NCBI RefSeq assembly: GCF_014650895.1
Contig: NZ_BMVV01000008.1
Span: 186,001-250,000, forward strand
DNA: 64,000 nucleotides
Direction of reading: 5' to 3'
Source of the DNA: Streptomyces omiyaensis
GTDB taxonomy: Bacteria; Actinomycetota; Actinomycetes; Streptomycetales; Streptomycetaceae
Part shown: positions 15,159 to 23,243 of the stretch, in pieces
Numbering within the stretch: the stretch's first letter is position 1
Layout of the letters: every line of letters begins with the position of its first letter
Position numbers and translations under genes: made by a program
The notes under the pieces: generated by a model
The model's input: only the letters and a program-made list of their open reading frames with translations
Database searches by the model: none
Told to the model about the DNA's origin: nothing

Positions 15159-16094
15159 TCACGTCCCGGCGTGCCCGGCCGAGAGCACCGGCAGCAGCCG
15201 GCCGACCGCCCCGCCGAGGTTCCAGCGGGCCGCCAGCTCCTCCAGGGCCGCCGGGTCGCGGGGGGCGGCCGGGAGCGCCGGGTCGAACTCCGGCAGCGGC
15301 ACGTCACGGGCCACCCGCACCACCGTCGGCGCCACGTCCAGATAGGCCGCCGCCTCCACGATCCCGCGCCGCTTGGCCGGGGTGAGCTTCGAGGCGGGGT
15401 CCCCGGCCGCCGCCCGGACGCCGGCCAGGTCGCCGTACTCGGTGATCAGCTGCGCGGCCGTCTTCTCGCCGATGCCCTTCACGCCGGGCAGGCCGTCGCT
15501 GGCGTCGCCGCGGAGCGCGGCGAAGTCCGCGTACCGGTCGGGGCGCACCCCGTACTTCGCGCGGATCAGCTCCGCGTCCACGAGGTCGCAGTCGCCGACG
15601 CCCTTGCGCGGGTACAGCACCCGCACCCCGCGGTCGTCGTCGACGAGCTGGAAGAGGTCGCGGTCGCCGGTGACGATGTCCACCGGGCCCTTCGCCCGCT
15701 CCGCGAGCGTGCCGATCACGTCGTCCGCCTCGTAGCCCGCCGCCCCGATCCGGGCGATGCCGAGGGCCGCGAGGACCGACTCGATCACCGGGACCTGCGG
15801 GGAGAGCGTGTCGGGCACCTCCTCCTCGTCCGGCCCGGTCTCCGTCTCCACGGCCACCCGGTGCGCCTTGTACGAGGGGATCAGGTCGACCCGCCACTGG
15901 GGGCGCCAGTCGTCGTCCCAGCACGCCACCAGGTCGTCCGGCCGGTGGTCCTGCACCAGGCGGCCGATGAAGTCGAGCAGTCCCCGCACCGCGTTGACGG
16001 GCGTCCCGTCCGGGGCGCGGACCGAGTCCGGCACGCCGAAGTACGCGCGGAAGTAGAGGCTGGCGGTGTCCAGGAGCATCAGGCGTCGCGTCAC
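15159..16094 (-). CDS. 5'-3' exonuclease (PolA N-terminal-like / FEN family)
   Basis: 311-residue stand-alone 5' nuclease resembling the N-terminal domain of DNA polymerase I. The metal-binding acidic residues are seen in MLLDTASLYFRAYFG, CWDDDWRPQWR, AAGYEADDVIGTLA and VTGDRDLFQLVDD. The helix-hairpin-helix for DNA binding is DASDGLPGVKGIGEKTA. It probably removes RNA primers or flaps. The start is GTG 16094, the last start before the repeat-rich upstream sequence; the reading frame stays open further upstream but without conservation-like features. Confidence 0.9.
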   Translation of the reverse strand: MTRRLMLLDTASLYFRAYFGVPDSVRAPDGTPVNAVRGLLDFIGRLVQDHRPDDLVACWDDDWRPQWRVDLIPSYKAHRVAVETETGPDEEEVPDTLSPQVPVIESVLAALGIARIGAAGYEADDVIGTLAERAKGPVDIVTGDRDLFQLVDDDRGVRVLYPRKGVGDCDLVDAELIRAKYGVRPDRYADFAALRGDASDGLPGVKGIGEKTAAQLITEYGDLAGVRAAAGDPASKLTPAKRRGIVEAAAYLDVAPTVVRVARDVPLPEFDPALPAAPRDPAALEELAARWNLGGAVGRLLPVLSAGHAGT

Positions 16095-16472
16095 CCCCCG
16101 ATCATGCCGCACCCCACCGACACCGGCGCGAGCCCCACCCGTGCCGGTGCGAACCCCACCGGCACTGACACGCATCCCAACCGCCCCGGCGCGAACCCCA
16201 CCGGCGCCGACCCCGGACCGCCCTCCCCTCCGCTCCCCGCCCCCTCCCCGCTCCCCACCCCCTCCGCCCCCCCCGCCCCCGTCGTCGTGACCCCCGTCAC
16301 CTTCGCGTTTGTCCCCGGGGGCCCAGGGCAGGCGCGAGCCCGGAGCGCACCCGGTAAGGGGTCCCAGGCAGTGGGCCCCGTACGCGACGGGTGGGCGGGC
16401 AGATCCCGCCGCGTTCCACGGCCCGGTCGCGGGGGTGGCGGGCCGTCCCTCCCTGCTACCCGTGAGGTGTAT
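16095..16472. other. 378-bp gap between divergent exonuclease and ABC transporter genes
   Basis: Holds the 21-bp repeats, then a C-rich stretch and a G-rich stretch. On the plus strand the frame stays open from ATG 16104 into the ATPase gene, giving a possible 123-residue Pro/Thr-rich extension. I see no clear promoter. I regard it as untranslated unless protein evidence says otherwise. Confidence 0.5.
16112..16216. repeat. five imperfect 21-bp tandem repeats
   Basis: Five consecutive 21-bp units start at 16112, 16133, 16154, 16175 and 16196. Each begins YCCCAMCC and four of five carry a CGG core. The period is a multiple of three, so both strands read as 7-residue repeats (plus strand PTxxGAN-like). 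Confidence 0.8.
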
Positions 16473-17522
16473 GTGTCCAGGCTTCAGGCCGACCACCTGT
16501 TCAAGGTGTTCGGCAGACGCCCCGCCGACGAATCCGACGCCGTCCGTGCCCTCGTGGCGGGCGCCGACCGCGACGCGCTGCGCGAGGACGGCGTCACCGC
16601 CGCCGTCGTCGACGCGTCCTTCGTGGTCGAGCCGGGGCAGATCTTCGTGGTCATGGGCCTCTCCGGATCGGGCAAGTCGACCCTCCTGCGCATGCTCAAC
16701 GGCCTGCTCGAACCGACCGCGGGCCGCGTCCTGTACGACGGCGAGGACCTCACCGCGCTCTCCCCCCGCGCCCTGCGCGAGGTCCGCTCCCGCCGCATCA
16801 GCATGGTCTTCCAGCACTTCGCGCTCTTCCCGCACCGCACCGTCCTGGAGAACGCCGGCTACGGCCTGGAGGTCCAGGGCGTCCCGCGCGCCGAGCGCGA
16901 GACCCGCGCCGCCGAGGCGCTCTCCCTGTGCGGTCTGGCCGGCTGGGAGAAGTCCTGGCCCGACGAGCTCTCCGGCGGCATGCAGCAGCGCGTGGGCCTC
17001 GCCCGGGCGCTCGCCACCGACGCCGACCTGCTCCTCATGGACGAGTCCTTCAGCGCCCTCGACCCGCTGATCCGCCGCGACATGCAGGACCAGCTCCTGG
17101 TGCTCCAGAAGAAGCTGAAGAAGACCATCGTCTTCATCACCCACGACCTCAACGAGGCCATGCGCCTCGGCGACCGCATCGCCGTCATGCGCGGCGGCCG
17201 GATCGTGCAGCTCGGCTCCGCCGAGGACATCCTGGTCCGGCCCGCCGACGACTACGTGGCCTCCTTCATCCAGGACGTCGACCGTTCCCGGGTGCTCACC
17301 GCCTCCGCCGTCATGACCGACGCCGAGGGCCCGGCCGACCCGGACGCGCCGGTCGTCGGCCCGGACACGCTCCTGGCCGACTTGTGCGCCCTCGCCGCCG
17401 CGGGCCCGCACCCGGTGACCGTCCGGGACGCCGGCGGCTCCACCCTCGGAGTCGTACGGAAGGAAAAGCTCCTCGCCGTGCTCGGCGGGCTCGCGGCCGA
17501 GGAGGTGACCGTCGGTGCCTAG
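16473..17522 (+). CDS. glycine betaine/proline-type ABC transporter, ATP-binding protein
   Basis: 349-residue ProV/OpuAA-type ATPase driving osmoprotectant import. Walker A is GLSGSGKSTLL, the Q-loop region MVFQHFALFPHRT, the signature LSGGMQQRVGLARA, Walker B LLLMDESFSALDPL, and the switch His is in FITHDLNEA. The C-terminal about 75 residues form a shortened CBS-like regulatory part. The N-terminus (QADHLFKVFG, then GVTAAVVDASF) is typical of ProV. GTG 16473 fits family length. The gene overlaps the permease gene by 8 bp. Confidence 0.9.
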   Translation: MSRLQADHLFKVFGRRPADESDAVRALVAGADRDALREDGVTAAVVDASFVVEPGQIFVVMGLSGSGKSTLLRMLNGLLEPTAGRVLYDGEDLTALSPRALREVRSRRISMVFQHFALFPHRTVLENAGYGLEVQGVPRAERETRAAEALSLCGLAGWEKSWPDELSGGMQQRVGLARALATDADLLLMDESFSALDPLIRRDMQDQLLVLQKKLKKTIVFITHDLNEAMRLGDRIAVMRGGRIVQLGSAEDILVRPADDYVASFIQDVDRSRVLTASAVMTDAEGPADPDAPVVGPDTLLADLCALAAAGPHPVTVRDAGGSTLGVVRKEKLLAVLGGLAAEEVTVGA

Positions 17523-19308
17523 GCTCCCCCTCGGCTCCTGGGTCGACAGCTCCGTCGACTGGCTCCAGGCGCAGTTCGCGTGGCTCTTCGACGCCGTCAG
17601 CGGTGGCATCACCGGCCTGTACGACGGCATCGACGCCGTCCTGTCGGCGCCGCAGCCGCTGCTGCTCGCCGGCATCCTCGCCGTCGTCGCCTGGTGGCTG
17701 CGCGGCCTCGCCACCGGCCTGGTCTCCTTCGCCGGCTTCGCGCTCGTCGACTCCGTCCAGCTCTGGGACGAGGCGATGGCGACGCTCTCGCTGGTCCTCG
17801 TCGCCACGCTCGTCACCCTGGTGATCGCCGTCCCGCTCGGCGTCTGGGCGGCCCGGTCGAAGACGGTCAGTGCCGTGCTGCGGCCCGTCCTCGACTTCAT
17901 GCAGACCATGCCGGCGATGGTCTACCTCATCCCCGGCATCATCTTCTTCGGCGTCGGCGTCGTCCCCGGCATCATCGCCACCATCGTCTTCGCGCTGCCG
18001 CCCGGCGTCCGCATGACCGAGCTGGGCATCCGTCAGGTCGACTCCGAACTCGTCGAGGCCGCCGAGGCGTTCGGCACCACCCCGCGCAACACCCTGTTGC
18101 GGGTGCAGCTGCCCCTCGCCGTCCCGACCATCATGGCCGGCGTCAACCAGGTCATCATGCTCGGCCTGTCCATGGTCGTCATCGCCGGCATGGTCGGCGG
18201 CGGCGGCCTCGGCGGCGCCGTCTACCGGGCCATCGGCAACGTCGACATCGGCCTCGGCTTCGAGGCCGGCGTCTCCATTGTCGTCCTCGCCATGTACCTC
18301 GACCGGATGACGGGCGCCCTGGGCCGCCAGGTCTCCCCGCTCGGCCGCCGCGCCCTCGCCAAGGCCCGCGCGGCCACCGCCAAGCGGCGCGCCGCGCAGC
18401 TGTGGGCGCACCGCCCGCAGCCCGTCACCGCGCTCGTCGGCATCGTCGTCCTCGCGCTCGTCGCGGGCGGCTCCGGCTTCCTCGGCACGGGATCCCCGGC
18501 CGGCGCCGCGTCCGGCCACGGCAAGAAGATCGGCATCGGCTACATCCCGTGGGACGAGGGCATCGCCTCCACCTACCTGTGGAAGGAGCTGCTGGAGCGC
18601 CGCGGCTACGAGGTGGAGACCAGGCAGCTGGAGGCCGGCGCTCTCTACACCGGGCTCGCCGGCGGGCAGCTCGACTTCCAGACCGACGCCTGGCTCCCCG
18701 TCACCCACGCCCAGTACCTGGAGAAGTACGGGAACAAGCTGGAGGACCTCGGCTCCTGGTACGGCCCCACCTCCCTGGAGCTCACCGTCCCCTCGTACGT
18801 GAAGGACGTGAAGTCCCTCGCCGACCTCAAGGGCAAGGGCGACCGCTTCAAGGGCCGCATCGTCGGCATCGAGCCCAGCGCCGGAATGATGGGCATCCTC
18901 AAGGACAAGGTCCTGAAGGAGTACGGCCTGGAGGGCGAGTACGAGGTCGTCGACGGTTCCACGCCCGGCATGCTCGCCGAGCTGAAGCGCGCCTCCGAGC
19001 GCAAGGAGCCGATCGTCGTCACCCTCTGGTCCCCGCACTGGGCCTACTCCGCCCACGACCTGACCAAGCTCGCCGACCCGAAGGGCGTCTGGGGCGAGGG
19101 CGACGGCGTCCACACCCTGGCCCGCAAGGGCTTCTCCGAGGAGAACCCCGAGGTCGGCGCCTGGCTGAAGGACTTCCAGCTCGACGAGGAGCAGCTCACC
19201 GGTCTGGAGGCGCAGATCCAGAAGACCGGCAAGGGCAAGGAGCAGGAGGCCGTCCGGACCTGGCTGGACGGACAGCCCGGCCTCGCGGAGCAGCTCGCCC
19301 CGCAGTGA
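17515..19308 (+). CDS. glycine betaine-type ABC transporter, permease fused to substrate-binding protein
   Basis: 597 residues combining two transporter parts. Residues 1-290 are a ProW-like permease with several membrane spans and the EAA-type loop (VEAAEAFGTTPRNTLLRVQ). A further span at about residues 303-323 anchors a ProX-like binding domain to the end (KKIGIGYIPWDEG, DFQTDAWLPVTHAQY, VTLWSPHWAYS). The aromatic residues are consistent with a quaternary amine cage. GTG 17515 lies inside the ATPase gene, giving an 8-bp overlap and likely coupling. Fusions like OpuABC tie one binding domain to each permease. Confidence 0.92.
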   Translation: MPRLPLGSWVDSSVDWLQAQFAWLFDAVSGGITGLYDGIDAVLSAPQPLLLAGILAVVAWWLRGLATGLVSFAGFALVDSVQLWDEAMATLSLVLVATLVTLVIAVPLGVWAARSKTVSAVLRPVLDFMQTMPAMVYLIPGIIFFGVGVVPGIIATIVFALPPGVRMTELGIRQVDSELVEAAEAFGTTPRNTLLRVQLPLAVPTIMAGVNQVIMLGLSMVVIAGMVGGGGLGGAVYRAIGNVDIGLGFEAGVSIVVLAMYLDRMTGALGRQVSPLGRRALAKARAATAKRRAAQLWAHRPQPVTALVGIVVLALVAGGSGFLGTGSPAGAASGHGKKIGIGYIPWDEGIASTYLWKELLERRGYEVETRQLEAGALYTGLAGGQLDFQTDAWLPVTHAQYLEKYGNKLEDLGSWYGPTSLELTVPSYVKDVKSLADLKGKGDRFKGRIVGIEPSAGMMGILKDKVLKEYGLEGEYEVVDGSTPGMLAELKRASERKEPIVVTLWSPHWAYSAHDLTKLADPKGVWGEGDGVHTLARKGFSEENPEVGAWLKDFQLDEEQLTGLEAQIQKTGKGKEQEAVRTWLDGQPGLAEQLAPQ

Positions 19309-19330
19309 TCCGCACCGTCACCCGACGGAG

Positions 19331-19368
19331 AGGGGTGGTCGCCGAACGTACCGGCGGCCACCCCTTTC
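19331..19368 (+). terminator. terminator after the ABC transporter operon
   Basis: AGGGGTGG 19331-19338 pairs with CCACCCCT 19358-19365, extended inside by CGCCG/CGGCG, followed by TTC. It lies 23 bp after the stop. Confidence 0.65.
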
Positions 19369-19472
19369 GGCACCCCTTTCCGCCACGACGCGAAACCCCG
19401 GTCCAAAGCTGCGTAAGGTGCAGGTAACCGGCCGGTGCGCGACGAGGCAGCCAGCAGAGGGAGGGAGCCGCC

Positions 19473-20024
19473 GTGGACGAGAAGGAAGCACCCCGCGTGG
19501 GCGCGGCCGTCAAGAGGCGCCGCAAGGCCCTCCGGCTCACCCTGGCGGTCGTCGCCTCCCGCAGCGGTCTCTCCGTGCCCTTCCTCAGCCAGATCGAGAA
19601 CGAGCGCGCCCGCCCCAGCCGCCGCTCCCTGGAACTGGTCGCCGAGGCCCTCCAGACCACCGCCGGCGAACTCCTCGCCGCCGCCGAGGCCGCCCGCACC
19701 GTCGACGTCGTCCGCTCCGACGAGGGCGCCGCCGCCATGCCGGACGGGGTGCGCCGCCTGGTCCGGGGCCGACACCAGCTGCACGCCCTGGAGTTCACCG
19801 GCGAGCAGGACGCGGGCCGCGAGTTCCAGCACCGCAACGACGAGCTGCTCTACGTCGCCGACGGCGCCGCCGAGGTCGAGGCCGAGGGCCGTGCCCACCG
19901 GCTCGGCCGCGGCGACTCCCTGTACCTCTCCGGCGGCGTCCGGCACCGCTGGCGCGCCACCGAGCCGGGCACCCGCCTCCTCGTCGTCGCGGTCGCCGAG
20001 CACGTCGAGGTCGAGGAGGAGTGA
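19473..20024 (+). CDS. XRE-family regulator with cupin domain
   Basis: 183 residues. The helix-turn-helix spans about residues 10-64 (VASRSGLSVPFLSQIENERARPS) and a cupin_2 beta-barrel covers about 100-180, with FQHRNDELLYVADG and RGDSLYLSGGVRHRW supplying the usual His/Glu ligand positions. Such proteins sense small metabolites. GTG 19473 starts the gene; its stop overlaps the next start (GTGA), so the pair is coupled. What it controls is not visible; the downstream binding protein and the upstream osmolyte importer are candidates. Confidence 0.88.
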   Translation: MDEKEAPRVGAAVKRRRKALRLTLAVVASRSGLSVPFLSQIENERARPSRRSLELVAEALQTTAGELLAAAEAARTVDVVRSDEGAAAMPDGVRRLVRGRHQLHALEFTGEQDAGREFQHRNDELLYVADGAAEVEAEGRAHRLGRGDSLYLSGGVRHRWRATEPGTRLLVVAVAEHVEVEEE

Positions 20025-20764
20025 CGCGGCTCCGCGGGCGGGCCCCGCGCGTCGTCTCCCTGGTGCCCTCGCTCACCGAGGCGGTCGCCGTCACCGCGCC
20101 GGGCCTGCTCGTCGGCGCCACCGACTGGTGCGTCCACCCCGCCGGGCTCGACGCGGCCCGGATCGGCGGCACCAAGAACCCCGACGTGCCCGCCGTCCTC
20201 GCACTCCGCCCCGACCTCGTCCTCGCCAACGAGGAGGAGAACCGCCCCGCCGATCTGGAGGCCCTGCGGGACGGCGGCGCCCAGGTCCTCGTCACCACGG
20301 TCCGCACCCTCGACCAGGGCCTGACCGTCCTCGGGGAGGTCCTCGCCGCCTGCGGCGCGCCCCGCCGCCCGCGCTGGCTGGCCGAGGCCGAGGAGGCCTG
20401 GGCCGCCGTGGAGCCGGTGGCCGGCGGAGCCGCCGCGGTCGTGCCGATCTGGCGGCGGCCCTGGATGGTCCTCGGCCGGGACACCTTCGCCGGCGACCTC
20501 CTCGCCCGCCTCGGCGTCCGCAACCTGTACGCGGACCACCCCGAGCGCTATCCGCGCGTGCCGCTCGCCGAGCTGACCGGGGCCGGTCCGGAGCTGGTGG
20601 TCCTCCCGGACGAGCCCTACCGCTTCACTCCGGACGACGGCCCCGAGGCGTTCCCCGGGGCCGCGGCCGCGCTCGTCGACGGGCGGATGCTCACCTGGTA
20701 CGGGCCGTCGCTGGCGCGGGCGCCCCGGCTGCTCGCGCGGGACCTTCGAGCAGCGCTCCGCTGA
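20021..20764 (+). CDS. BtuF-like helical-backbone metal receptor without export signal
   Basis: 247 residues with the fold signature of cobalamin/iron-siderophore binding proteins: RVVSLVPSLTEAV at the N-terminus, DWCVHPAGL, GGTKNPDVPAVLALRPDLVLA and a C-terminal lobe with ELVVLPDEPYRF. Unlike periplasmic or lipoprotein relatives it has no signal peptide or lipobox and starts directly at the first lobe, so it should stay in the cytoplasm. No permease or ATPase partner is adjacent. It is translationally coupled to the XRE-cupin gene. Its 3' end overlaps the convergent transporter gene by 74 bp. Confidence 0.82.
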   Translation: MTRLRGRAPRVVSLVPSLTEAVAVTAPGLLVGATDWCVHPAGLDAARIGGTKNPDVPAVLALRPDLVLANEEENRPADLEALRDGGAQVLVTTVRTLDQGLTVLGEVLAACGAPRRPRWLAEAEEAWAAVEPVAGGAAAVVPIWRRPWMVLGRDTFAGDLLARLGVRNLYADHPERYPRVPLAELTGAGPELVVLPDEPYRFTPDDGPEAFPGAAAALVDGRMLTWYGPSLARAPRLLARDLRAALR

Positions 20765-21851
20765 GCAGCCCGCGCACGGTGTGGACCCCGGCCACCAGCC
20801 AGGCCGCGGCGAGCAGCGCGTACAGCGCGACCGCCAGCCAGCGGAAGGCCTCAAGGCCGGTGTGGCGGGCGAGCCCCTCGGCACCGGTGACGCAGGTGCC
20901 GACGGGGAAGGTGAAGGCCCACCAGGTCATCGCGAAGCCCATGCCCGCGCGCCGGGCCCGCACCACCATCGCCCCGGCCAGTGCCAGCCACAGCAGGGCG
21001 AAGCCCGTGACCGGCACGCCGTAGAGGACGGCGAAGGCGGCGAAGCCGTGCGCGTAGGGATCGGGGAGGACGCCGGCCGCGGCGTCGGCGAAGGCGTTGG
21101 CGGCGGTGGTCGACTGCCCGAGCGGGCCGAGGACGAGGAAGAGCGTCGGGGTGAGCGCGAGCGGGAGCGGCCCGTCGAGGACCAGCCGGCCGAAGACCAG
21201 CGGCAGCATCACCAGGGTGGCGAGCAGGCTGATGCCGAACATCGCGTAGCAGGCGATCAGGAGGGTCTGCCGGGCCTGGCCCTCGGGCAGGTGGGGCAGG
21301 AGCAGCGGGCCGAGCGCGGCGGAGACCATGGGCGCGACGACGGGCAGCAGCCAGACGGGGGAGGCCTGTTCGATCCGGTGCCGGACCACCATCAGGTACG
21401 GCACGGTGACGGCGGCGGCCAGTCCCACGGCGGTCCCGGCGGCGAACAGGACGGTGTCCAGGGCGACGGCGGCGGGAAGGCCGATCCAGTCCCGGCCGAG
21501 GGTGAGCGTGCCGCCGCCGACGGCGAGCAGCGCCATCGACAGACAGCCGTAGAAGGGGGCCACGGCCGGGTCCAGGAGGTGGGCGCGGGCCTGGTCGCCG
21601 TGGTGGCGCCAGTGCGCGGCCCGTGCGGTGAGCAGGGTCAGCAGCATCGCGAGGGAGAGCGCCCAGACGGCGGTGCAGACGGTACGGAGACCGGGCACGG
21701 TGACGGGGAGCGCGGCCCCCGCGGTGCCGACGACGGAGGTGCCCATCACGGCGGCGTACCAGTTGGGTCCGAGGTGACGGACCGAGCGGGTCGTGCGGGC
21801 GCGCGGGGTGGTGGCGCCGAGGAGGGGGCCGGAGGGTGCGAGGCTTGCCAT
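20691..21851 (-). CDS. TDT-family (TehA/Mae1-like) transporter
   Basis: 386 residues with about ten membrane spans. The opening HLGPNWYAAVMGTSVVGTA is characteristic of the tellurite-resistance/dicarboxylate transporter family, whose members export sulfite, take up C4-dicarboxylates or act as anion channels. The closing TWWAFTFPVGTCVTG segment is also typical. ATG 21851, with GGGGAG about 12 nt upstream, is preferred to a start 11 codons earlier. The gene is divergent from a LysR regulator, which is its likely controller. The substrate cannot be assigned. Confidence 0.85.
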   Translation of the reverse strand: MASLAPSGPLLGATTPRARTTRSVRHLGPNWYAAVMGTSVVGTAGAALPVTVPGLRTVCTAVWALSLAMLLTLLTARAAHWRHHGDQARAHLLDPAVAPFYGCLSMALLAVGGGTLTLGRDWIGLPAAVALDTVLFAAGTAVGLAAAVTVPYLMVVRHRIEQASPVWLLPVVAPMVSAALGPLLLPHLPEGQARQTLLIACYAMFGISLLATLVMLPLVFGRLVLDGPLPLALTPTLFLVLGPLGQSTTAANAFADAAAGVLPDPYAHGFAAFAVLYGVPVTGFALLWLALAGAMVVRARRAGMGFAMTWWAFTFPVGTCVTGAEGLARHTGLEAFRWLAVALYALLAAAWLVAGVHTVRGLLSGALLEGPARAAGAPAPATARTR

Positions 21852-21899
21852 GGATCCACCGTCTCCCCTGGTCAGGGCCCCCACCAGGGATCATGGGCC

Positions 21900-21911
21900 T
21901 ATGACGTCATA
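21900..21911. promoter_or_regulatory. 12-bp palindrome between the TDT and LysR genes
   Basis: TATGACGTCATA is a perfect palindrome, 49 bp from the transporter start. It is a plausible regulator site, though it does not look like the usual T-N11-A LysR motif. Confidence 0.45.
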
Positions 21912-21921
21912 AGCTGGCTTT

Positions 21922-22149
21922 ATGAGCAGGGAGCGGGACGGCGACGAGGCGGCGGAGCGGGACACGAGTACGGGTGAGGGCGCGGGCGGGGGCGCGGGCG
22001 CCGGCCCGGGGAGCCGGACGGCCGCGGCCGCGATCGTGGCGGCCGGCGCGGGTGCGGGCGGGGGTCCGGGTCCGGGCGCCAAGGGTCTCGCGGGGGCGGG
22101 GGCGGGGGCGGGGGCGGGGGCGACGGGGGCGGGTGACGCGCGCGCGTCC
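21922..22149 (+). other. open, G/A-rich leader of the LysR gene
   Basis: In frame with the LysR gene from ATG 21922, this would encode about 76 Gly/Ala-rich residues. There is no Shine-Dalgarno sequence at that ATG and LysR proteins do not carry such an extension, so I treat it as leader. A leaderless start at 21922 cannot be excluded. Confidence 0.45.
22091..22130 (+). repeat. GGGGGC hexanucleotide run
   Basis: Five tandem GGGGGC units followed by GACGGGGGC. Six G-runs of five on one strand could form a G-quadruplex in the LysR leader. Confidence 0.6.
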
Positions 22150-23067
22150 GTGACCGCGCACCTCTCCCACCGCGTCCCCGACCTCGGCGCCCTCGAACTG
22201 CTCCTCGCCGTCGCCCGGCACGGCAGCCTCGGCGCCGCCGCCCGCGAGGTCGGCATCACCCAGCCGGCCGCCAGCAGCCGGATCCGCTCCATGGAGCGGC
22301 AGCTCGGCGTGGCGCTCGTCGACCGTTCCCCGCGCGGCTCCCGGCTCACCGACGCGGGCGCGCTGGTCACCGACTGGGCGCGGCGGATCGTGGAGTCCGC
22401 CGAGGCCTTCGACGCCGGGGTGCAGGCGCTGCGCGGGCGCCGGGACTCGCGGCTGCGGGTCGTCGCCTCGATGACGATCGCCGAGTACCTGCTGCCGGGC
22501 TGGCTGATCGCGCTGCGCGCCGAGCGGCCGGACACCGCCGTGTCGCTCCAGGCGGGGAACTCGGCGGTGGTCGCCGAGCGGCTGCTCGCGGGGGAGGCGG
22601 ACCTCGGCTTCGTCGAGGGGCTGGCCGTGCCGGACGGCCTCGACGGCACGGTCGTCGCCCACGACCGGCTCGCGGTGGTGACCGCGCCCTCCCACCCGTG
22701 GGCGCGCCGCCGGGCCCCGATCGACCCGGCCGAGCTGGCCGCCACCCCGCTGGTGCTCCGCGAGCACGGCTCGGGCACCCGGCAGGTCCTCGACGCGGCC
22801 CTCGCCGGCCACGGCGGTCTCGCCCGCCCGCTGCTCGAACTGGCCTCCACCACCGCCGTGAAGGCGGCGGCCGTCAGCGGCGCGGGCCCGGCGGTCCTCA
22901 GCGAGCTGGCCATCGCGGAGGAGCTGTCCTCCCGCCGCCTGGTCGCGGTCCCGGTCGCGGGCGCCCGGCTCAGCCGCGACCTGCGCGCCGTCTGGCCCAC
23001 CGGCCACCGCCCCACCGGCCCGGCCCGCGACCTGCTCTCCCTGACCCGGGCCCGCCCGGGCGGCTGA
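22150..23067 (+). CDS. LysR-family transcriptional regulator
   Basis: 305 residues from GTG 22150, the usual LysR length. The HTH is at about residues 12-70 (GSLGAAAREVGITQPAASSRI, then MERQLGVALVDRSPRG), and a periplasmic-binding-like effector domain covers about 95-300. GTG 22150 was chosen because the HTH then begins near the N-terminus; upstream in-frame sequence is low complexity. Divergent to the TDT transporter gene, as expected for a LysR regulator and its target. Confidence 0.87.
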   Translation: MTAHLSHRVPDLGALELLLAVARHGSLGAAAREVGITQPAASSRIRSMERQLGVALVDRSPRGSRLTDAGALVTDWARRIVESAEAFDAGVQALRGRRDSRLRVVASMTIAEYLLPGWLIALRAERPDTAVSLQAGNSAVVAERLLAGEADLGFVEGLAVPDGLDGTVVAHDRLAVVTAPSHPWARRRAPIDPAELAATPLVLREHGSGTRQVLDAALAGHGGLARPLLELASTTAVKAAAVSGAGPAVLSELAIAEELSSRRLVAVPVAGARLSRDLRAVWPTGHRPTGPARDLLSLTRARPGG

Positions 23068-23136
23068 CCGACGCCGGCCGGGGTCCGGCGGGGCCGCCGG
23101 ATTCCGCGTCCGACGGGGAGCTTCCGGCCCGCCCCG

Positions 23137-23220
23137 GGGGCTCTCCGGGCCGGGCCGGGGCTCTTCGGGGCGGGCCGGGGCTCTCCGGGGCGGGGCTCTT
23201 CGGGGCGGGCCGGGGCTTCC
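23137..23220. repeat. 20-bp tandem repeats between convergent genes
   Basis: Units of GGGGCTCTYCGGGGCGGGCC at 23137, 23157 and 23192, a 15-bp truncated unit at 23177 and a partial one at 23212. They fill half of the gap between the LysR gene and the convergent amidohydrolase gene. CCCGGG/CCGG elements could pair in RNA and help end both transcripts. Confidence 0.75.
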
Positions 23221-23243
23221 GCCTCGCCGTGCCGCGTCGTGTT

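Noticed and set aside
9823..16094. Secondary metabolite cluster around the P450 and siderophore-interacting protein
   Set aside because: No PKS, NRPS, terpene or siderophore synthetase genes; the genes belong to separate transcription units.
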